Positions 18,486 to 28,093 of a DNA stretch of 64,000 bases are shown here, piece by piece. A model generated the notes under the pieces. That model did no database searches, had not been told where the DNA came from, and was given only the letters and a program-made list of their open reading frames with translations. The translations under genes and the position numbers were made by a program. Within the stretch, counting starts at the first letter, position 1, and every line of letters starts with the position of its first letter. This DNA comes from Actinoplanes sp. M2I2 (GTDB lineage Bacteria > Actinomycetota > Actinomycetes > Mycobacteriales > Micromonosporaceae), in contig NZ_JALPVJ010000005.1 of the NCBI RefSeq assembly GCF_023544445.1, forward strand, positions 372,001 through 436,000. Direction: 5' to 3'.

Positions 18486-20222
18486 GTGCGAATCCTGCTG
18501 CTCGTTACGGCGTTCAACGGTCTCAGTCAGCGCGCCTGGTGCGCGCTGCGCGAGGCCGGGCACGACGTCGGGGTGCAGCTGGCCACCGGCGCTGCCGATC
18601 TGGACGAGGCTGTCCGGGCCGTGGACCCCGACCTGATCCTCTGCCCGTTCCTCAAGCACCGGGTGCCGGCGGAGATCTGGCAGAAGTGGCGCACCGTGAT
18701 CATCCATCCCGGCCCGGTGGGCGACCGCGGTCCGTCCTCACTGGACTGGGCCATCGCCGAGGGCGCGCGCACCTGGGGCGTGACGGCCCTGCAGGCGATC
18801 GAGGAGATGGACGCCGGACCGGTCTGGGCCACCCGGACGTTCCCGCTGCCGGCCGTGGCCCCGCGCAAGTCGTCGCTCTACAACGGGCCGGTCGCCGACG
18901 CCGCGATGGAGTGCGTCTTCGAGACGGTGTCGAAGGCCGCCGACCCCGACTTCGAACCGGCGCCGGCCGAGGCGTCCGGCGCCCGCCCGCGGCCGTTGAT
19001 GACCCAGGACGACCGCGCCTTCGACTGGTCGGACCCGACCGAGCGGATCCTGCGCAAGATCCGGGCCGCGGACGGCGCGCCGGGGGTGCGCACCGAGGTC
19101 GCCGGGCTGGCCGTCCACGCCTACGACGCCATGCCCGGGGTGGCCCGGCCCGGGCGCCCGGGCACGCTGCTCGGTCGCCGGCAGGGTGCCGTGCTGGTCG
19201 GCACCGGCGACGGCAGCCTGTGGCTGGGCCACCTGAGAGCCGTCGAAGCCGGTCCCAAGCTGCCCGCCACCACCCTGCTCGGCTCGCGGCTGCGCGGTGT
19301 CCCGAACTCGCCGCTGCCGGTCGGCACCGAGCCGGAATCGCCGGTCACGTACCGGCAGGTGCGCTATCGCCGCACGGGCCGGATCGGCTGGCTGGCGTTC
19401 GACTTCTACAACGGCGCGATGGCGCCCGGGCACTGCCGCCGCCTGCTGGCCGGGCTGCGGCACGCGGCCGCCCAGGACACCGAGGTGCTGGTGCTGCGGG
19501 GCGGCACCGACGCGTTCAGCAACGGCATCCACCTCAATGTGATCGAGGCCTCGTCCGACCCGGCCGGCAGCGCGTGGGCCAACATCCGGGCCATCAACGA
19601 CGTGTGCCGCGAGATCGTCACCTGCACGAAGCAGGTCGTCGTGGCGGCGTACGCGGGAAGCGCGGGCGCCGGCGGCGTGATGCTCGGCCTCGGCGCCGAC
19701 ATCGTGGCGGCCCGCGCCGGCATCGTGCTCAACCCCTACTACGAGATGGGCCTGTACGGCTCGGAGCTGCACACGTTCACGCTGCCCCGGCGGGTCGGCG
19801 CGGACGAGGCCCAGCGGCTGGTGGACGACAAGCTGCCGGTCAGCGCCGAGGAGGCGGCCCTGCTCGGGCTGGTCGACGAGGTGGGGCCGCGCCACCCCGG
19901 GGCGTACGCGGAATGGCTCAATGCCCTGGCCGAGCGCGAGAGCGACCCGCGCACCGCCCGGCGGCGGCGGCAGGCGAAGGCCCGCCGGCTGGCCGCCGAG
20001 CGCCTTCCGCTCGAGGTCTACGAGGCCCGTGAGCTGGCCGAGATGAGCCGCGACATGTTCGGCGACCGGTCCGGTTTCGCCGCCGCCCGGCACGCCTTCG
20101 TCACCAAGGCCGCCCCCACCGGGACACCCGAGCGACTGCGGCTGACCCCGGCCAACGTCAGCCGGATCGCCCCGGAACGGCGCCGGCCCGTGGTGCGCCC
20201 CGCAGTGCCGCTGTCCGCCTGA
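18486..20222 (+). CDS. HypX/HoxX-like protein (formyltransferase-crotonase fusion)
   Basis: A 578-residue two-domain protein. Residues 1-280 match a formyl-tetrahydrofolate-dependent transferase with 'HPGPVGDRGPSSLDWA' (74-89); residues 295-510 match a crotonase domain with 'YAGSAGAGGVMLGLGAD' and the HypX-type 'NPYYEMGLYGSELHTF' (416-431). HypX of aerobic hydrogenase systems converts formyl-THF to the active-site CO ligand through formyl-CoA. No other hydrogenase or hyp gene is visible in the window. The GTG is preceded by GGGGAGG. The TGA overlaps the ATG of cslA by one base, so this gene heads and is coupled to the glucan operon. Family assignment is firm; the role here is not. Confidence 0.85.
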   Translation: MRILLLVTAFNGLSQRAWCALREAGHDVGVQLATGAADLDEAVRAVDPDLILCPFLKHRVPAEIWQKWRTVIIHPGPVGDRGPSSLDWAIAEGARTWGVTALQAIEEMDAGPVWATRTFPLPAVAPRKSSLYNGPVADAAMECVFETVSKAADPDFEPAPAEASGARPRPLMTQDDRAFDWSDPTERILRKIRAADGAPGVRTEVAGLAVHAYDAMPGVARPGRPGTLLGRRQGAVLVGTGDGSLWLGHLRAVEAGPKLPATTLLGSRLRGVPNSPLPVGTEPESPVTYRQVRYRRTGRIGWLAFDFYNGAMAPGHCRRLLAGLRHAAAQDTEVLVLRGGTDAFSNGIHLNVIEASSDPAGSAWANIRAINDVCREIVTCTKQVVVAAYAGSAGAGGVMLGLGADIVAARAGIVLNPYYEMGLYGSELHTFTLPRRVGADEAQRLVDDKLPVSAEEAALLGLVDEVGPRHPGAYAEWLNALAERESDPRTARRRRQAKARRLAAERLPLEVYEARELAEMSRDMFGDRSGFAAARHAFVTKAAPTGTPERLRLTPANVSRIAPERRRPVVRPAVPLSA

Positions 20223-21982
20223 TGAGCCCGGTCCGCGAAAAGGTCCCGACCGGCCGCGTACGGGTCAGCGCCGCGCTCCAGGCGGCCACGATGCTGCTGC
20301 CGGCGCGGTACAACTACAGCGCCTACAGCGTGCTGGCCGGACCGGCCGACGCACCGCCCACAGAGGACCGTCCCTACACGGTCCGGATGCGCCGCCTGGC
20401 CCGCCGCCGGCCGGTGCTCACCGTCCTGATCACGCTGTTCGCGTTCGCCTTCGAGAGCACGTTCTTCGGCTGGCTGATCGCGTCGATCGAGATTCCCGAC
20501 CGGCGGCTCGACCCGCTGCTCTACGGCGGCGCCATCGGGATGATCGTCGCGACCGCCACCATCGAGCTGTTCCGGCTGGTCAACGTCGTCACGCTGTGCC
20601 TGGCCACGCTGTGGGCGCGCGACCCGGTGCCGGTGGTGCCGGACACCACGCTGCGGGTGGCCTTCCTGACCACGATCGTGCCGGGCAAGGAGCCGGTGGC
20701 GATGGTGGAGCAGACCCTGCGGGCCGCCCGCAACGTGCGCTACGGCGGGACGTACGAGGTGTGGCTGCTCGACGAGGGCGACGACGCCGACGTCAAAGCC
20801 ATGTGCGAACGGCTCGGGGTACGCCACTTCAGCCGGCGTGGCATCGAGAAGTTCAACACCCCGGCCGGCGCTTTCAAGGCGAAGACCAAGCACGGCAACT
20901 ACAACTCGTGGGTCGACGTGCACGGCGACGACTACGACGTCTTCGTCTCGGTCGATCCCGACCACGTGCCGCTGCCCAACTTCTGCGAGCGGTTGCTGGG
21001 TTACTTCCGCGACCCGGACGTCGGCTTCGTGGTCGGACCGCAGATCTACGGCAACTACGACAACCTGGTCACCCGCTGGGCCGAGTCGCAGCAGTACCTG
21101 TTCCACTCGCTGCTGCAGCGGGCCGGCAACCGGCGCGGGATCGCCATGCTGGTGGGGACCAACAACGCCGTACGCATCAAGGCCCTGCAGTCGATCGGCG
21201 GCCTCCAGGACTCGATCACCGAGGACATGGCGACCAGCCTCGCGCTGCACGCGGCCCGGAACCCGGCCACGGGCCGGAACTGGCGCTCGGTCTACACCCC
21301 CGACGTGCTGGCCGTGGGCGAAGGACCGTCGTCCTGGACCGACTACTTCACCCAGCAGCACCGCTGGTCGCGGGGCACCGACGAGGTCGTGCTGCGCACG
21401 TTCGCGCGGACGGCACGCCGGCTCGGACCGGGCCGGGCGCTCCACTATGGCCTGTTGATGTCGTACTACCCGCTGACCGCGCTGGCCTGGCTCCTCGGCG
21501 CCGTGAACGCGTTCTGCTACCTCGTGCTCGGCGCCCAGGGCGTGCACGTGCCGCAGGAGGTGTGGCTGATGCTCTACATCGACGCCGCGTTCTTCCAGAT
21601 CGGGCTCTACGTCTTCAACCGGCGGCACAACACCAGCCCGCACGAGGAGGCCGGCTCGTCCGGCCTGACCGGCATGGTGGCCTCGACACTCTCCACGCCG
21701 ATCTACGTCTCGTCCTTCGTCGGCGCGCTGCTGCGCCGCAAGGCCGGATTCGTCGTCACCCCCAAGGGCGACTCGACCAGTCCCGACCGGCTCGCGACCT
21801 TCGCGCCCGGGCTGCGCTGGGCCGTGTTCTTCGTCGCGATGCTCGTCGTCGCCGAGCTCACCGGCCACGTCGACAACGCGATGTTCATGTGGCCGGCGCT
21901 CAACCTGCTCATCTGTCTGACCCCGCCGGCGCTCTGGTTCGTCCTGCGCCGCCGTCGCCGACCCGAGGAGTCCGAAGCATGA
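20222..21982 (+). CDS. cslA: Cellulose-synthase-like GT2 glycosyltransferase CslA
   Basis: A 586-residue membrane glycosyltransferase predicted to polymerise a beta-glucan and pass it across the membrane. Two N-terminal membrane segments (about 64-88, 98-125) precede the GT-A domain with 'DEGDD' (184-188), 'DPDHVP' (245-250), 'ITED' (332-335, catalytic base Asp) and 'QQHRW' (378-382), the full D, DxD, D, QxxRW set. Four to six more membrane helices follow. In Streptomyces the orthologue acts at hyphal tips with GlxA and CslZ, and this operon has the same order. There is no PilZ domain. The start overlaps the hypX-like stop and the stop overlaps the glxA start (ATGA). Confidence 0.9.
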   Translation: MSPVREKVPTGRVRVSAALQAATMLLPARYNYSAYSVLAGPADAPPTEDRPYTVRMRRLARRRPVLTVLITLFAFAFESTFFGWLIASIEIPDRRLDPLLYGGAIGMIVATATIELFRLVNVVTLCLATLWARDPVPVVPDTTLRVAFLTTIVPGKEPVAMVEQTLRAARNVRYGGTYEVWLLDEGDDADVKAMCERLGVRHFSRRGIEKFNTPAGAFKAKTKHGNYNSWVDVHGDDYDVFVSVDPDHVPLPNFCERLLGYFRDPDVGFVVGPQIYGNYDNLVTRWAESQQYLFHSLLQRAGNRRGIAMLVGTNNAVRIKALQSIGGLQDSITEDMATSLALHAARNPATGRNWRSVYTPDVLAVGEGPSSWTDYFTQQHRWSRGTDEVVLRTFARTARRLGPGRALHYGLLMSYYPLTALAWLLGAVNAFCYLVLGAQGVHVPQEVWLMLYIDAAFFQIGLYVFNRRHNTSPHEEAGSSGLTGMVASTLSTPIYVSSFVGALLRRKAGFVVTPKGDSTSPDRLATFAPGLRWAVFFVAMLVVAELTGHVDNAMFMWPALNLLICLTPPALWFVLRRRRRPEESEA

Positions 21983-23928
21983 AGCCCCGCCCCCGCCCCA
22001 GTCTCGCGCGCCGGATGGCCAGCGGAACAGTCGCGGTGGTGGTGCTCGCCGTGGTCGCGTTCGCGAACCGTCCGGTCCTCGCGGCCGGATCCGAGGCGCT
22101 GCACAACTACACGATCAGCCGTCAGTCGTACAAGGAACGGAACGGGCACTGGGCGGCCCTGCCGGTGCCGCCGGGCTTCAAGGTGAACGCCATCCACGCG
22201 GCCCTGCTGAGCACCGGCAAGGTGCTGATCGTGGCCGGCAGCGGCAACAACCGCGAGCAGTTCGAGGCGGGCACGTTCCGCACGGTGCTCTACGACCCGC
22301 GTACCGAGAAGTTCAGCGAGGTGCCGACCCCCACCGACGTCTTCTGCGCGGGCCACAGCTTCCTGGCCAGCGGAAACCTGCTCGTCGCCGGCGGCACCAA
22401 GTCGTACGAGGTGCTCGAGAAGGACGTGAAGCGGGCCGGCGGCGTCATGAAGGTCAAGAACGAGTCGCCGGACACCGGGCCGCGGGTCTTCGCGAAGGGC
22501 ACGACGTTCCGGTCGGCGGCCGGGCACGAGTACGTCAGCCGGACTGCGTTCACCGTCCCGCCCGCGCGCAAGGTCGTGCACGGCCCGCACGTCGCCGTCA
22601 CCGCCGGCGAGACCGAGGTCTGGGTCGACGCCGTCCGTCCCGGCGACGCCCCGATCGTCCGGGCCGGCGCCCAGTACCGGATCGCCGGCCTAACCGGACC
22701 CGACGGCAACAACCTCTACGGCGTGGCCGACAAGATCACGAGGGAGAAGCAGGAGTACGGCGGCGACAAGACGTCGTACGAGTTCGATCCCCGCACCGAG
22801 CGCTACCACAAGACCGGCGACCTGACCGAGCACCGCTGGTATCCGACGCTGATCACGAAGACCGACGGCGATGTCCTCGCGGTCTCGGGGCTGGACGAGT
22901 TCGGCCGGATCATCCCGGGCCGCAACGAGGTCTACGACGCCCGCAAGCGCACCTGGTCGGCCGCGCCGAGGCTCGAACGCTACTTTCCGACCTATCCGAG
23001 CCTGCACCTGATGGCCGACGGACGGGTCTTCTACTCCGGCGCGAACAGCGGCTACGGCTCGGACAAGGAGGGCCGGACGCCCGGGGTCTGGGACCTGGCC
23101 ACCAACCGCTTCCAGCCCGTGCCGGGGCTGCGACAGCCTGAGCTCAACGAGACCGCCACCTCGGTCCTGCTGCCGCCGGCGCAGAACCAGCAGGTGATGA
23201 TCTTCGGCGGGGGTGGCGTGGGTGACTCGCCGGTCTCGACCGCCCGCACCGGCCTCGTCGACCTCAGTGAGCGGCACCCGGTCTACCGCCCCGGACCCGA
23301 CCTGCCCAAGCCCGCGCGCTACCTGTCGACCGTGGTGCTGCCCGACGACACCGTCTTCACCAGCGGCGGCTCGTCCGGTTACCGCGGCGGCCCGTACCGG
23401 GGAGCCGAGCGCAGCGACCTGTTCAACGCGCAGTTCTACGTTCCCGCGACCAATTCCTTCCGTACGGCGGCCGAGTCGACGGTCGGGCGCAACTACCACT
23501 CCGAGGCGATCCTGCTGCCCGACGGCCGGGTCATCACCCTGGGCAGCGACCCGCTCTACGACCGGACGGGCCGGGCGCCGGGCACGTTCGAGCAGCGCAT
23601 CGAGGTCTACAGCCCGCCGTATCTGTTCCGCGGCGAGCGGCCGGTGATCGCCCGGGCGCCCGCCGAGATCGCCCGCGGCGGCGCCTTCGCGGTCGACACC
23701 CCGGACGCGGCCCGGATCGCCTCGGCGCGGCTGGTGCGGCCCAGCTCGGTCACCCACGGCACCGACACCGACCAGCGCTCGATCGCGCTCGGCCTGAGCC
23801 GCGCGGCCGGTCACCTCGAGTTGCGCGTCCCCCGGCAGGCCGGCGTGGCGCCCTCCGGGTGGTACATGCTCTTCCTCGTCGACGACCGGGGACGGCCGTC
23901 GGTGGCCCGCTGGGTCCGGGTCCGGTGA
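21979..23928 (+). CDS. glxA: GlxA-type mononuclear copper radical oxidase
   Basis: A 649-residue secreted or membrane-tethered oxidase of the galactose/glyoxal oxidase family (kelch propeller plus C-terminal DUF1929 domain). A signal/anchor segment spans about 13-36. Active-site candidates are Cys123 ('VFCAGHS') and nearby Tyr143 ('GGTKSYE') for the Tyr-Cys cofactor, a Trp at 287 ('EHRWYPT'), the ligands Tyr506-His507 ('GRNYHSEA') and His593 ('SVTHGTDTDQR'). In Streptomyces, GlxA oxidises a nascent glycan made by CslA and is needed for tip morphogenesis. The ATG overlaps the cslA stop by four bases. Which Tyr forms the crosslink is inferred by eye. Confidence 0.9.
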   Translation: MKPRPRPSLARRMASGTVAVVVLAVVAFANRPVLAAGSEALHNYTISRQSYKERNGHWAALPVPPGFKVNAIHAALLSTGKVLIVAGSGNNREQFEAGTFRTVLYDPRTEKFSEVPTPTDVFCAGHSFLASGNLLVAGGTKSYEVLEKDVKRAGGVMKVKNESPDTGPRVFAKGTTFRSAAGHEYVSRTAFTVPPARKVVHGPHVAVTAGETEVWVDAVRPGDAPIVRAGAQYRIAGLTGPDGNNLYGVADKITREKQEYGGDKTSYEFDPRTERYHKTGDLTEHRWYPTLITKTDGDVLAVSGLDEFGRIIPGRNEVYDARKRTWSAAPRLERYFPTYPSLHLMADGRVFYSGANSGYGSDKEGRTPGVWDLATNRFQPVPGLRQPELNETATSVLLPPAQNQQVMIFGGGGVGDSPVSTARTGLVDLSERHPVYRPGPDLPKPARYLSTVVLPDDTVFTSGGSSGYRGGPYRGAERSDLFNAQFYVPATNSFRTAAESTVGRNYHSEAILLPDGRVITLGSDPLYDRTGRAPGTFEQRIEVYSPPYLFRGERPVIARAPAEIARGGAFAVDTPDAARIASARLVRPSSVTHGTDTDQRSIALGLSRAAGHLELRVPRQAGVAPSGWYMLFLVDDRGRPSVARWVRVR

Positions 23929-24932
23929 TGGTCCGGCGCAGCCGCCTGCCCCTGATCGTCTCGGCCTCGCTCATCGGCCTGGGTGCCCTCGCGGTCGCCG
24001 CCGGGGCCCGCGAGCGCGATCCGGAAGTGCTGACCCCGCCGCCGCCCCGCGCGGTGAGCCCGCACCTCTACGTCGACCCGGCCGGCGCGGCGGTGACCGC
24101 GGTGCGGGCCCTCGAACAGACCGGGCGGAAGGCCGAGGCGACGGTCGTACGCCGCATCGCCGATCAGCCGACCTCGGTCTGGTTCACCGACGACGCTCCC
24201 GGATACGCCGAGCGGGCCCGCCGGCTGGCCGTCGCCGCGACCGCCGCGCGGCGGATGCCGGTGCTCACCCTGTATTTCATCCCGAACCGGGACTGCTCGG
24301 GGCATTCGTCCGGCGGGGCGGCCGACGCCGCCGCCTACCGGAGGTGGGTGACCGCGCTGGCCGGGGCCCTGCGCGGTCACCGCGCCATCGTGGTGCTGGA
24401 GCCCGACGCGGTCGCCCAGGCCGTCAAGGGTTGCCTCACGCCGGCGCGCCGGGACGAGCGGTACGGCCTGCTGCGGCACGCCGTCGCGGTCCTGCGCACC
24501 GCGCCCGGGGTGCGTGTCTATCTGGACGCGGGCAACCCGACGTGGATCCCGGCGCCCGAGCTCGGACCGGCGCTGCGCTCGTCGGGGGTGGGCGCGGCCA
24601 GCGGGTTCGCGCTCAACGTGGCCAACTTCGAGACCACGGCCGACAACGTGCGGTACGGGCTGGCCGTGTCCCGGACCGTGGGGGGCAAGCACTTCGTGGT
24701 CGACACCAGCCGCAATGGCAACGGACCGGCCCAGCGCGGGGGCGGCGACCGGCACTGGTGCAACCCGCCGGGCCGCCGGCTCGGCCCGGTGCCCACCCTG
24801 ACGACCGGGTTCGCCCTGGTCGACGCGTACCTGTGGGTGAAACGCCCCGGTGAGTCGGATGGCTCCTGCGCGCCGGGACAGCCTCCGGCGGGCCACTGGT
24901 TCCCGGCGTACGCGCTCGCCCTGGCCCGGTGA
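23928..24932 (+). CDS. cslZ: GH6 family endoglucanase (CslZ-like)
   Basis: A 334-residue exported glycoside hydrolase family 6 protein with an N-terminal signal/anchor (about 8-27) and no carbohydrate-binding module. Conserved GH6 points: 'YFIPNRDCSGH' with catalytic-loop Asp122, 'VVLEPDAVA' with general acid Asp160, 'YLDAGNPTW', 'CNPPGRRLG' and 'LWVKRPGESDG'. Such enzymes cut beta-1,4-glucan; in the Streptomyces csl operon the orthologue trims the CslA product. It starts at the ATG that overlaps the glxA stop by one base. A clean operon end is not visible; ppc follows after 166 bases. Confidence 0.9.
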   Translation: MVRRSRLPLIVSASLIGLGALAVAAGARERDPEVLTPPPPRAVSPHLYVDPAGAAVTAVRALEQTGRKAEATVVRRIADQPTSVWFTDDAPGYAERARRLAVAATAARRMPVLTLYFIPNRDCSGHSSGGAADAAAYRRWVTALAGALRGHRAIVVLEPDAVAQAVKGCLTPARRDERYGLLRHAVAVLRTAPGVRVYLDAGNPTWIPAPELGPALRSSGVGAASGFALNVANFETTADNVRYGLAVSRTVGGKHFVVDTSRNGNGPAQRGGGDRHWCNPPGRRLGPVPTLTTGFALVDAYLWVKRPGESDGSCAPGQPPAGHWFPAYALALAR

Positions 24933-25098
24933 GCGACCGGCCCGTGCTCCGACCGGCCAGGGCCGGCCCGGCGATCCGCGAGGGTCGGACAGGTATGAGA
25001 CTTACCTCAAATTGCCCCCGGTGGGGGTCGCGCCGATACGATCGGCGAAGTCGGGACAGCGCTGTCCTGGAGCACCTTTGAGGCAAGGAGCGCCCCCG

Positions 25099-27894
25099 AT
25101 GACCGACCAGCACGGCCACCTCGACCCCGACGGCCCCGACGCCGCGCTGCGCGCGGACATCCGGCGCATCGGCACCCTGCTCGGGCAGACCCTGGCCCGG
25201 CAGGAGGGCCGCCCGCTGCTCGACCTGGTCGAGGAGATCCGCGCGCTGGTCCGGCAGGATCCGCAGGCCGCGGCCGACCGCCTCGCCGCCATGGACGTCA
25301 CGACCGGCACCAAGCTGGCCCGCGCGTTCTCCACCTACTTCCACCTGGCCAACATCACCGAGCAGGTGCACCGCTCGCGCGACCTGCGCCGGCGCCGGGC
25401 CCACGACGGCGGCTGGCTCGACCAGGCGGCCAAGCTGATCGCGGAGAAGGGTGTGCCGGCCGACGAGATCGCCGCCGCCGCGCGCCGTCTCGCCGTCCGC
25501 CCGGTCTTCACCGCCCACCCGACCGAGGCCGCGCGCCGCTCGATCCTGTCCAAGCTGCGCCAGCTGGCCGACGCGCTCGACGCCGAGGCCGCCGCCGCGG
25601 TGCTCTACGGCCAGACCGACAACTCGGCCTCGACCCGCAAGTTCGCCGAGCTGATCGACCTGCTGTGGCAGACCGACGAGCTGCGCCTAGACCGGCCCGA
25701 CCCGACCGACGAGGCCCGCAACGCCGTCTACTACCTCAAGGACCTCTATGCCGAGGCCGCCCCGCAGGTGCTGGCCGACCTGGCCGAGACGCTGCGCCAG
25801 CTCGGGGTCGAGACCGCGCCGACGGCCCGGCCGCTGACCTTCGGCTCGTGGATCGGCGGCGACCGCGACGGCAACCCGTTCGTCACGCCGGCCGTCACCC
25901 GCGACGTGCTGATGATCCAGCACGAGCACGGCATCCAGGCCACCGAGGCCGCGATGGACCAGCTGATCGACATGCTGTCGGTGTCCCGGCGGCTGCGCGG
26001 GGTCTCGCTCGACCTGTCCGCGTCGCTGGCCAAGGATCTCGACAACCTGCCCGAGGTGGCCGAGCGGTTCCGCCGGACCAACGCCGAGGAGCCCTACCGC
26101 CTCAAGGTGCGGGCGATCAAGGCGAAGCTGGCCAACACCCGGGCCCGGCTGCGCCACGGCACCGCGCACGTGCCCGGCCGCGACTACCTGGGCAGCGACG
26201 AGCTGATCAGCGACCTCGAGCTGATCCGCGCCTCGCTGGCCCGCAACTCGGGTCAGCTGACCGCGGTCGGCGTGGTCGCCACGGCCATCCGGACGGTCTC
26301 GGCCTTCGGGCTGCAGCTGGCGACGCTGGACGTCCGCGAGCACGCCGAGAAGCACCACGAGGTGCTGCAGCAGATGTACACGCAGGTCGGCGAGGTGGAC
26401 GACTACGCCGCGCTCGACCGGGCCGACCGCACCAAGCTGCTCGCCACCGAGCTGACCGGCCGGCGGCCGCTGAGCAGCGCGGACACGCCGCTCACGGACT
26501 CGGCGCGCAAGACCTTCGACGTGTTCAACACGATCCGCGACGTGCAGGACCGCTTCGGTGCGGACGTCATCGAGACGTACATCATCTCGATGACCCTGGG
26601 GGTGGACGACGTGCTGGCCGCGGCCGTGCTGGCCCGCGAGGCCGGCCTGGTCGACATCCACACCGGCCGGGCCCGGGTCAACATCGTGCCGCTGCTGGAG
26701 ACGCCGGCCGAGCTGGACGCGGGCGGCGATCTGCTCGACGAGATGCTGTCGCTGCCGGCGTACCGCGAGATCGTGCGGGCCCGCGGCGACGTGCAGGAGG
26801 TCATGCTCGGCTACTCCGACTCCAACAAGGAGGGCGGCATCACCACCAGCCAGTGGGGCATCCACAAGGCGCAGCGCTCGCTGCGTGACGTGGCGGCCCG
26901 GCACGGCGTACGGCTGCGACTCTTCCACGGCCGCGGCGGCACCGTCGGCCGCGGTGGCGGTCCGACGCACGAGGCGATCCTGGCCCAGCCCTACGGCACG
27001 CTGGACGGCGCGATCAAGGTGACCGAGCAGGGCGAGGTCATCTCCGACAAGTACACGCTGCCCGCTCTGGCCCGCGAGAACCTCGAGCTCACGGTGGCCG
27101 CGGTGCTGCAGGCGACGCTGCTGCACACCTCGCCGTCGGTCGACCTCGAGCGGCTGGCCCGCTGGGACGCCACGATGGACGCCGCGTCGGCGGCGGCCTT
27201 CGCCGAGTACCGCTCGCTGGTCGAGAACCCGGACCTGCCGGCCTACTTCTGGGCGGCCACCCCGACCGAGTTGCTGGGCGCGCTCAACATCGGCTCCCGC
27301 CCGGCCAAGCGGCCCAACACCGACGCCGGCCTGGGCGGCCTGCGGGCGATCCCGTGGGTGTTCGGCTGGACCCAGACGCGGCAGATCGTGCCCGGCTGGT
27401 TCGGCGTCGGCACCGGCCTCAAGGCGGCCCGCGAGGCCGGCCACACCGAGGTGCTGCAGGAGATGTACGGCAACTGGCAGTTCTTCCAGACGTTCGTGTC
27501 CAACGTCGAGATGATGCTGAACAAGACCGACCTGACGATCGCCCGCCGCTACGTCGACACCCTGGTGCCCGAACACCTCCACCCGATCTTCGCCAAGATC
27601 CAGGAGGAGTACGAGCTGACCGTGCGCGAGGTGCTGTCCATCACCGGCACGTCCTCGCTGCTGGAAAATCAGCCCGAGCTCAAGCGCACGCTGGGCGTGC
27701 GCGACACCTACCTCGAGCCGCTGCACCACCTGCAGGTCGCGCTGCTGCGGCAGTACCGGGACGCGGGCGAGGCCGACCGGCAGACCGTGGTCGCCCCGGG
27801 GGCGCGGCGGGTGCCGTCCGACTCGACGGCCCTGGAGCGGGCCCTGCTGACCTCGGTCAACGGCATCGCGGCGGGGATGCGCAACACGGGGTGA
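25099..27894 (+). CDS. ppc: Phosphoenolpyruvate carboxylase
   Basis: Carboxylates PEP to oxaloacetate, refilling the TCA cycle. At 931 residues it is full length. Motifs: 'VFTAHPTEAARRS' (catalytic His), 'GGDRDGNPFV', 'LGYSDSNKEGG', 'FHGRGGTVGRGGGP' (catalytic His and Arg/Gly loop), 'QGEVISDKY', and the conserved C-terminal 'RNTG' that enters the active site. The ATG at 25099 follows AAGGAG by eight bases. A strong hairpin terminator follows the stop. The gene stands alone between the csl operon and the cellulase gene. Confidence 0.98.
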   Translation: MTDQHGHLDPDGPDAALRADIRRIGTLLGQTLARQEGRPLLDLVEEIRALVRQDPQAAADRLAAMDVTTGTKLARAFSTYFHLANITEQVHRSRDLRRRRAHDGGWLDQAAKLIAEKGVPADEIAAAARRLAVRPVFTAHPTEAARRSILSKLRQLADALDAEAAAAVLYGQTDNSASTRKFAELIDLLWQTDELRLDRPDPTDEARNAVYYLKDLYAEAAPQVLADLAETLRQLGVETAPTARPLTFGSWIGGDRDGNPFVTPAVTRDVLMIQHEHGIQATEAAMDQLIDMLSVSRRLRGVSLDLSASLAKDLDNLPEVAERFRRTNAEEPYRLKVRAIKAKLANTRARLRHGTAHVPGRDYLGSDELISDLELIRASLARNSGQLTAVGVVATAIRTVSAFGLQLATLDVREHAEKHHEVLQQMYTQVGEVDDYAALDRADRTKLLATELTGRRPLSSADTPLTDSARKTFDVFNTIRDVQDRFGADVIETYIISMTLGVDDVLAAAVLAREAGLVDIHTGRARVNIVPLLETPAELDAGGDLLDEMLSLPAYREIVRARGDVQEVMLGYSDSNKEGGITTSQWGIHKAQRSLRDVAARHGVRLRLFHGRGGTVGRGGGPTHEAILAQPYGTLDGAIKVTEQGEVISDKYTLPALARENLELTVAAVLQATLLHTSPSVDLERLARWDATMDAASAAAFAEYRSLVENPDLPAYFWAATPTELLGALNIGSRPAKRPNTDAGLGGLRAIPWVFGWTQTRQIVPGWFGVGTGLKAAREAGHTEVLQEMYGNWQFFQTFVSNVEMMLNKTDLTIARRYVDTLVPEHLHPIFAKIQEEYELTVREVLSITGTSSLLENQPELKRTLGVRDTYLEPLHHLQVALLRQYRDAGEADRQTVVAPGARRVPSDSTALERALLTSVNGIAAGMRNTG

Positions 27895-27909
27895 GATGTC
27901 GTTTTCGCC

Positions 27910-27936
27910 AGGGCCGGGACGCTTCGTCCCGGCCCT
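27910..27936 (+). terminator. Hairpin terminator after ppc
   Basis: Perfect 12-base inverted repeat agggccgggacg / cgtcccggccct with loop ctt, followed shortly by cttttc, 16 bases past the ppc stop. A good intrinsic-type terminator for this GC content. Confidence 0.85.
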
Positions 27937-28013
27937 TCGGCTTTTCTGCGGACGGCAGGCATTTCGGCCGCTGAATATTTGCGGCGCAGCAAGGTTGCGA
28001 CTATGGTCCGGCA

Positions 28014-28027
28014 TGGGAGCGCTCCCA
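28014..28027. promoter_or_regulatory. CebR-type operator upstream of cellulase gene
   Basis: tgggagcgctccca is a perfect 14-base palindrome identical to the operator of the LacI-family repressor CebR in Streptomyces, which is released by cello-oligosaccharides and controls cellulose use. It lies 67 bases upstream of the GH5 cellulase ATG, where blocking of transcription is expected. The cebR gene itself is not in the window. Confidence 0.85.
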
Positions 28028-28093
28028 CACCCTCTTCACCGGGGAGCGTCCTCCCTCCCCCCGATCCCCTCGCAGCGATGGAGTCCGATCCCC

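Noticed and set aside
18486..20222. Methionyl-tRNA formyltransferase plus enoyl-CoA hydratase as two separate genes
   Set aside because: There is a single uninterrupted frame and HypX-specific motifs occur in both halves, so it is one fusion protein.
25687..28014. A long minus-strand open frame opposite ppc
   Set aside because: It mirrors ppc codons and has no start signal or domain.
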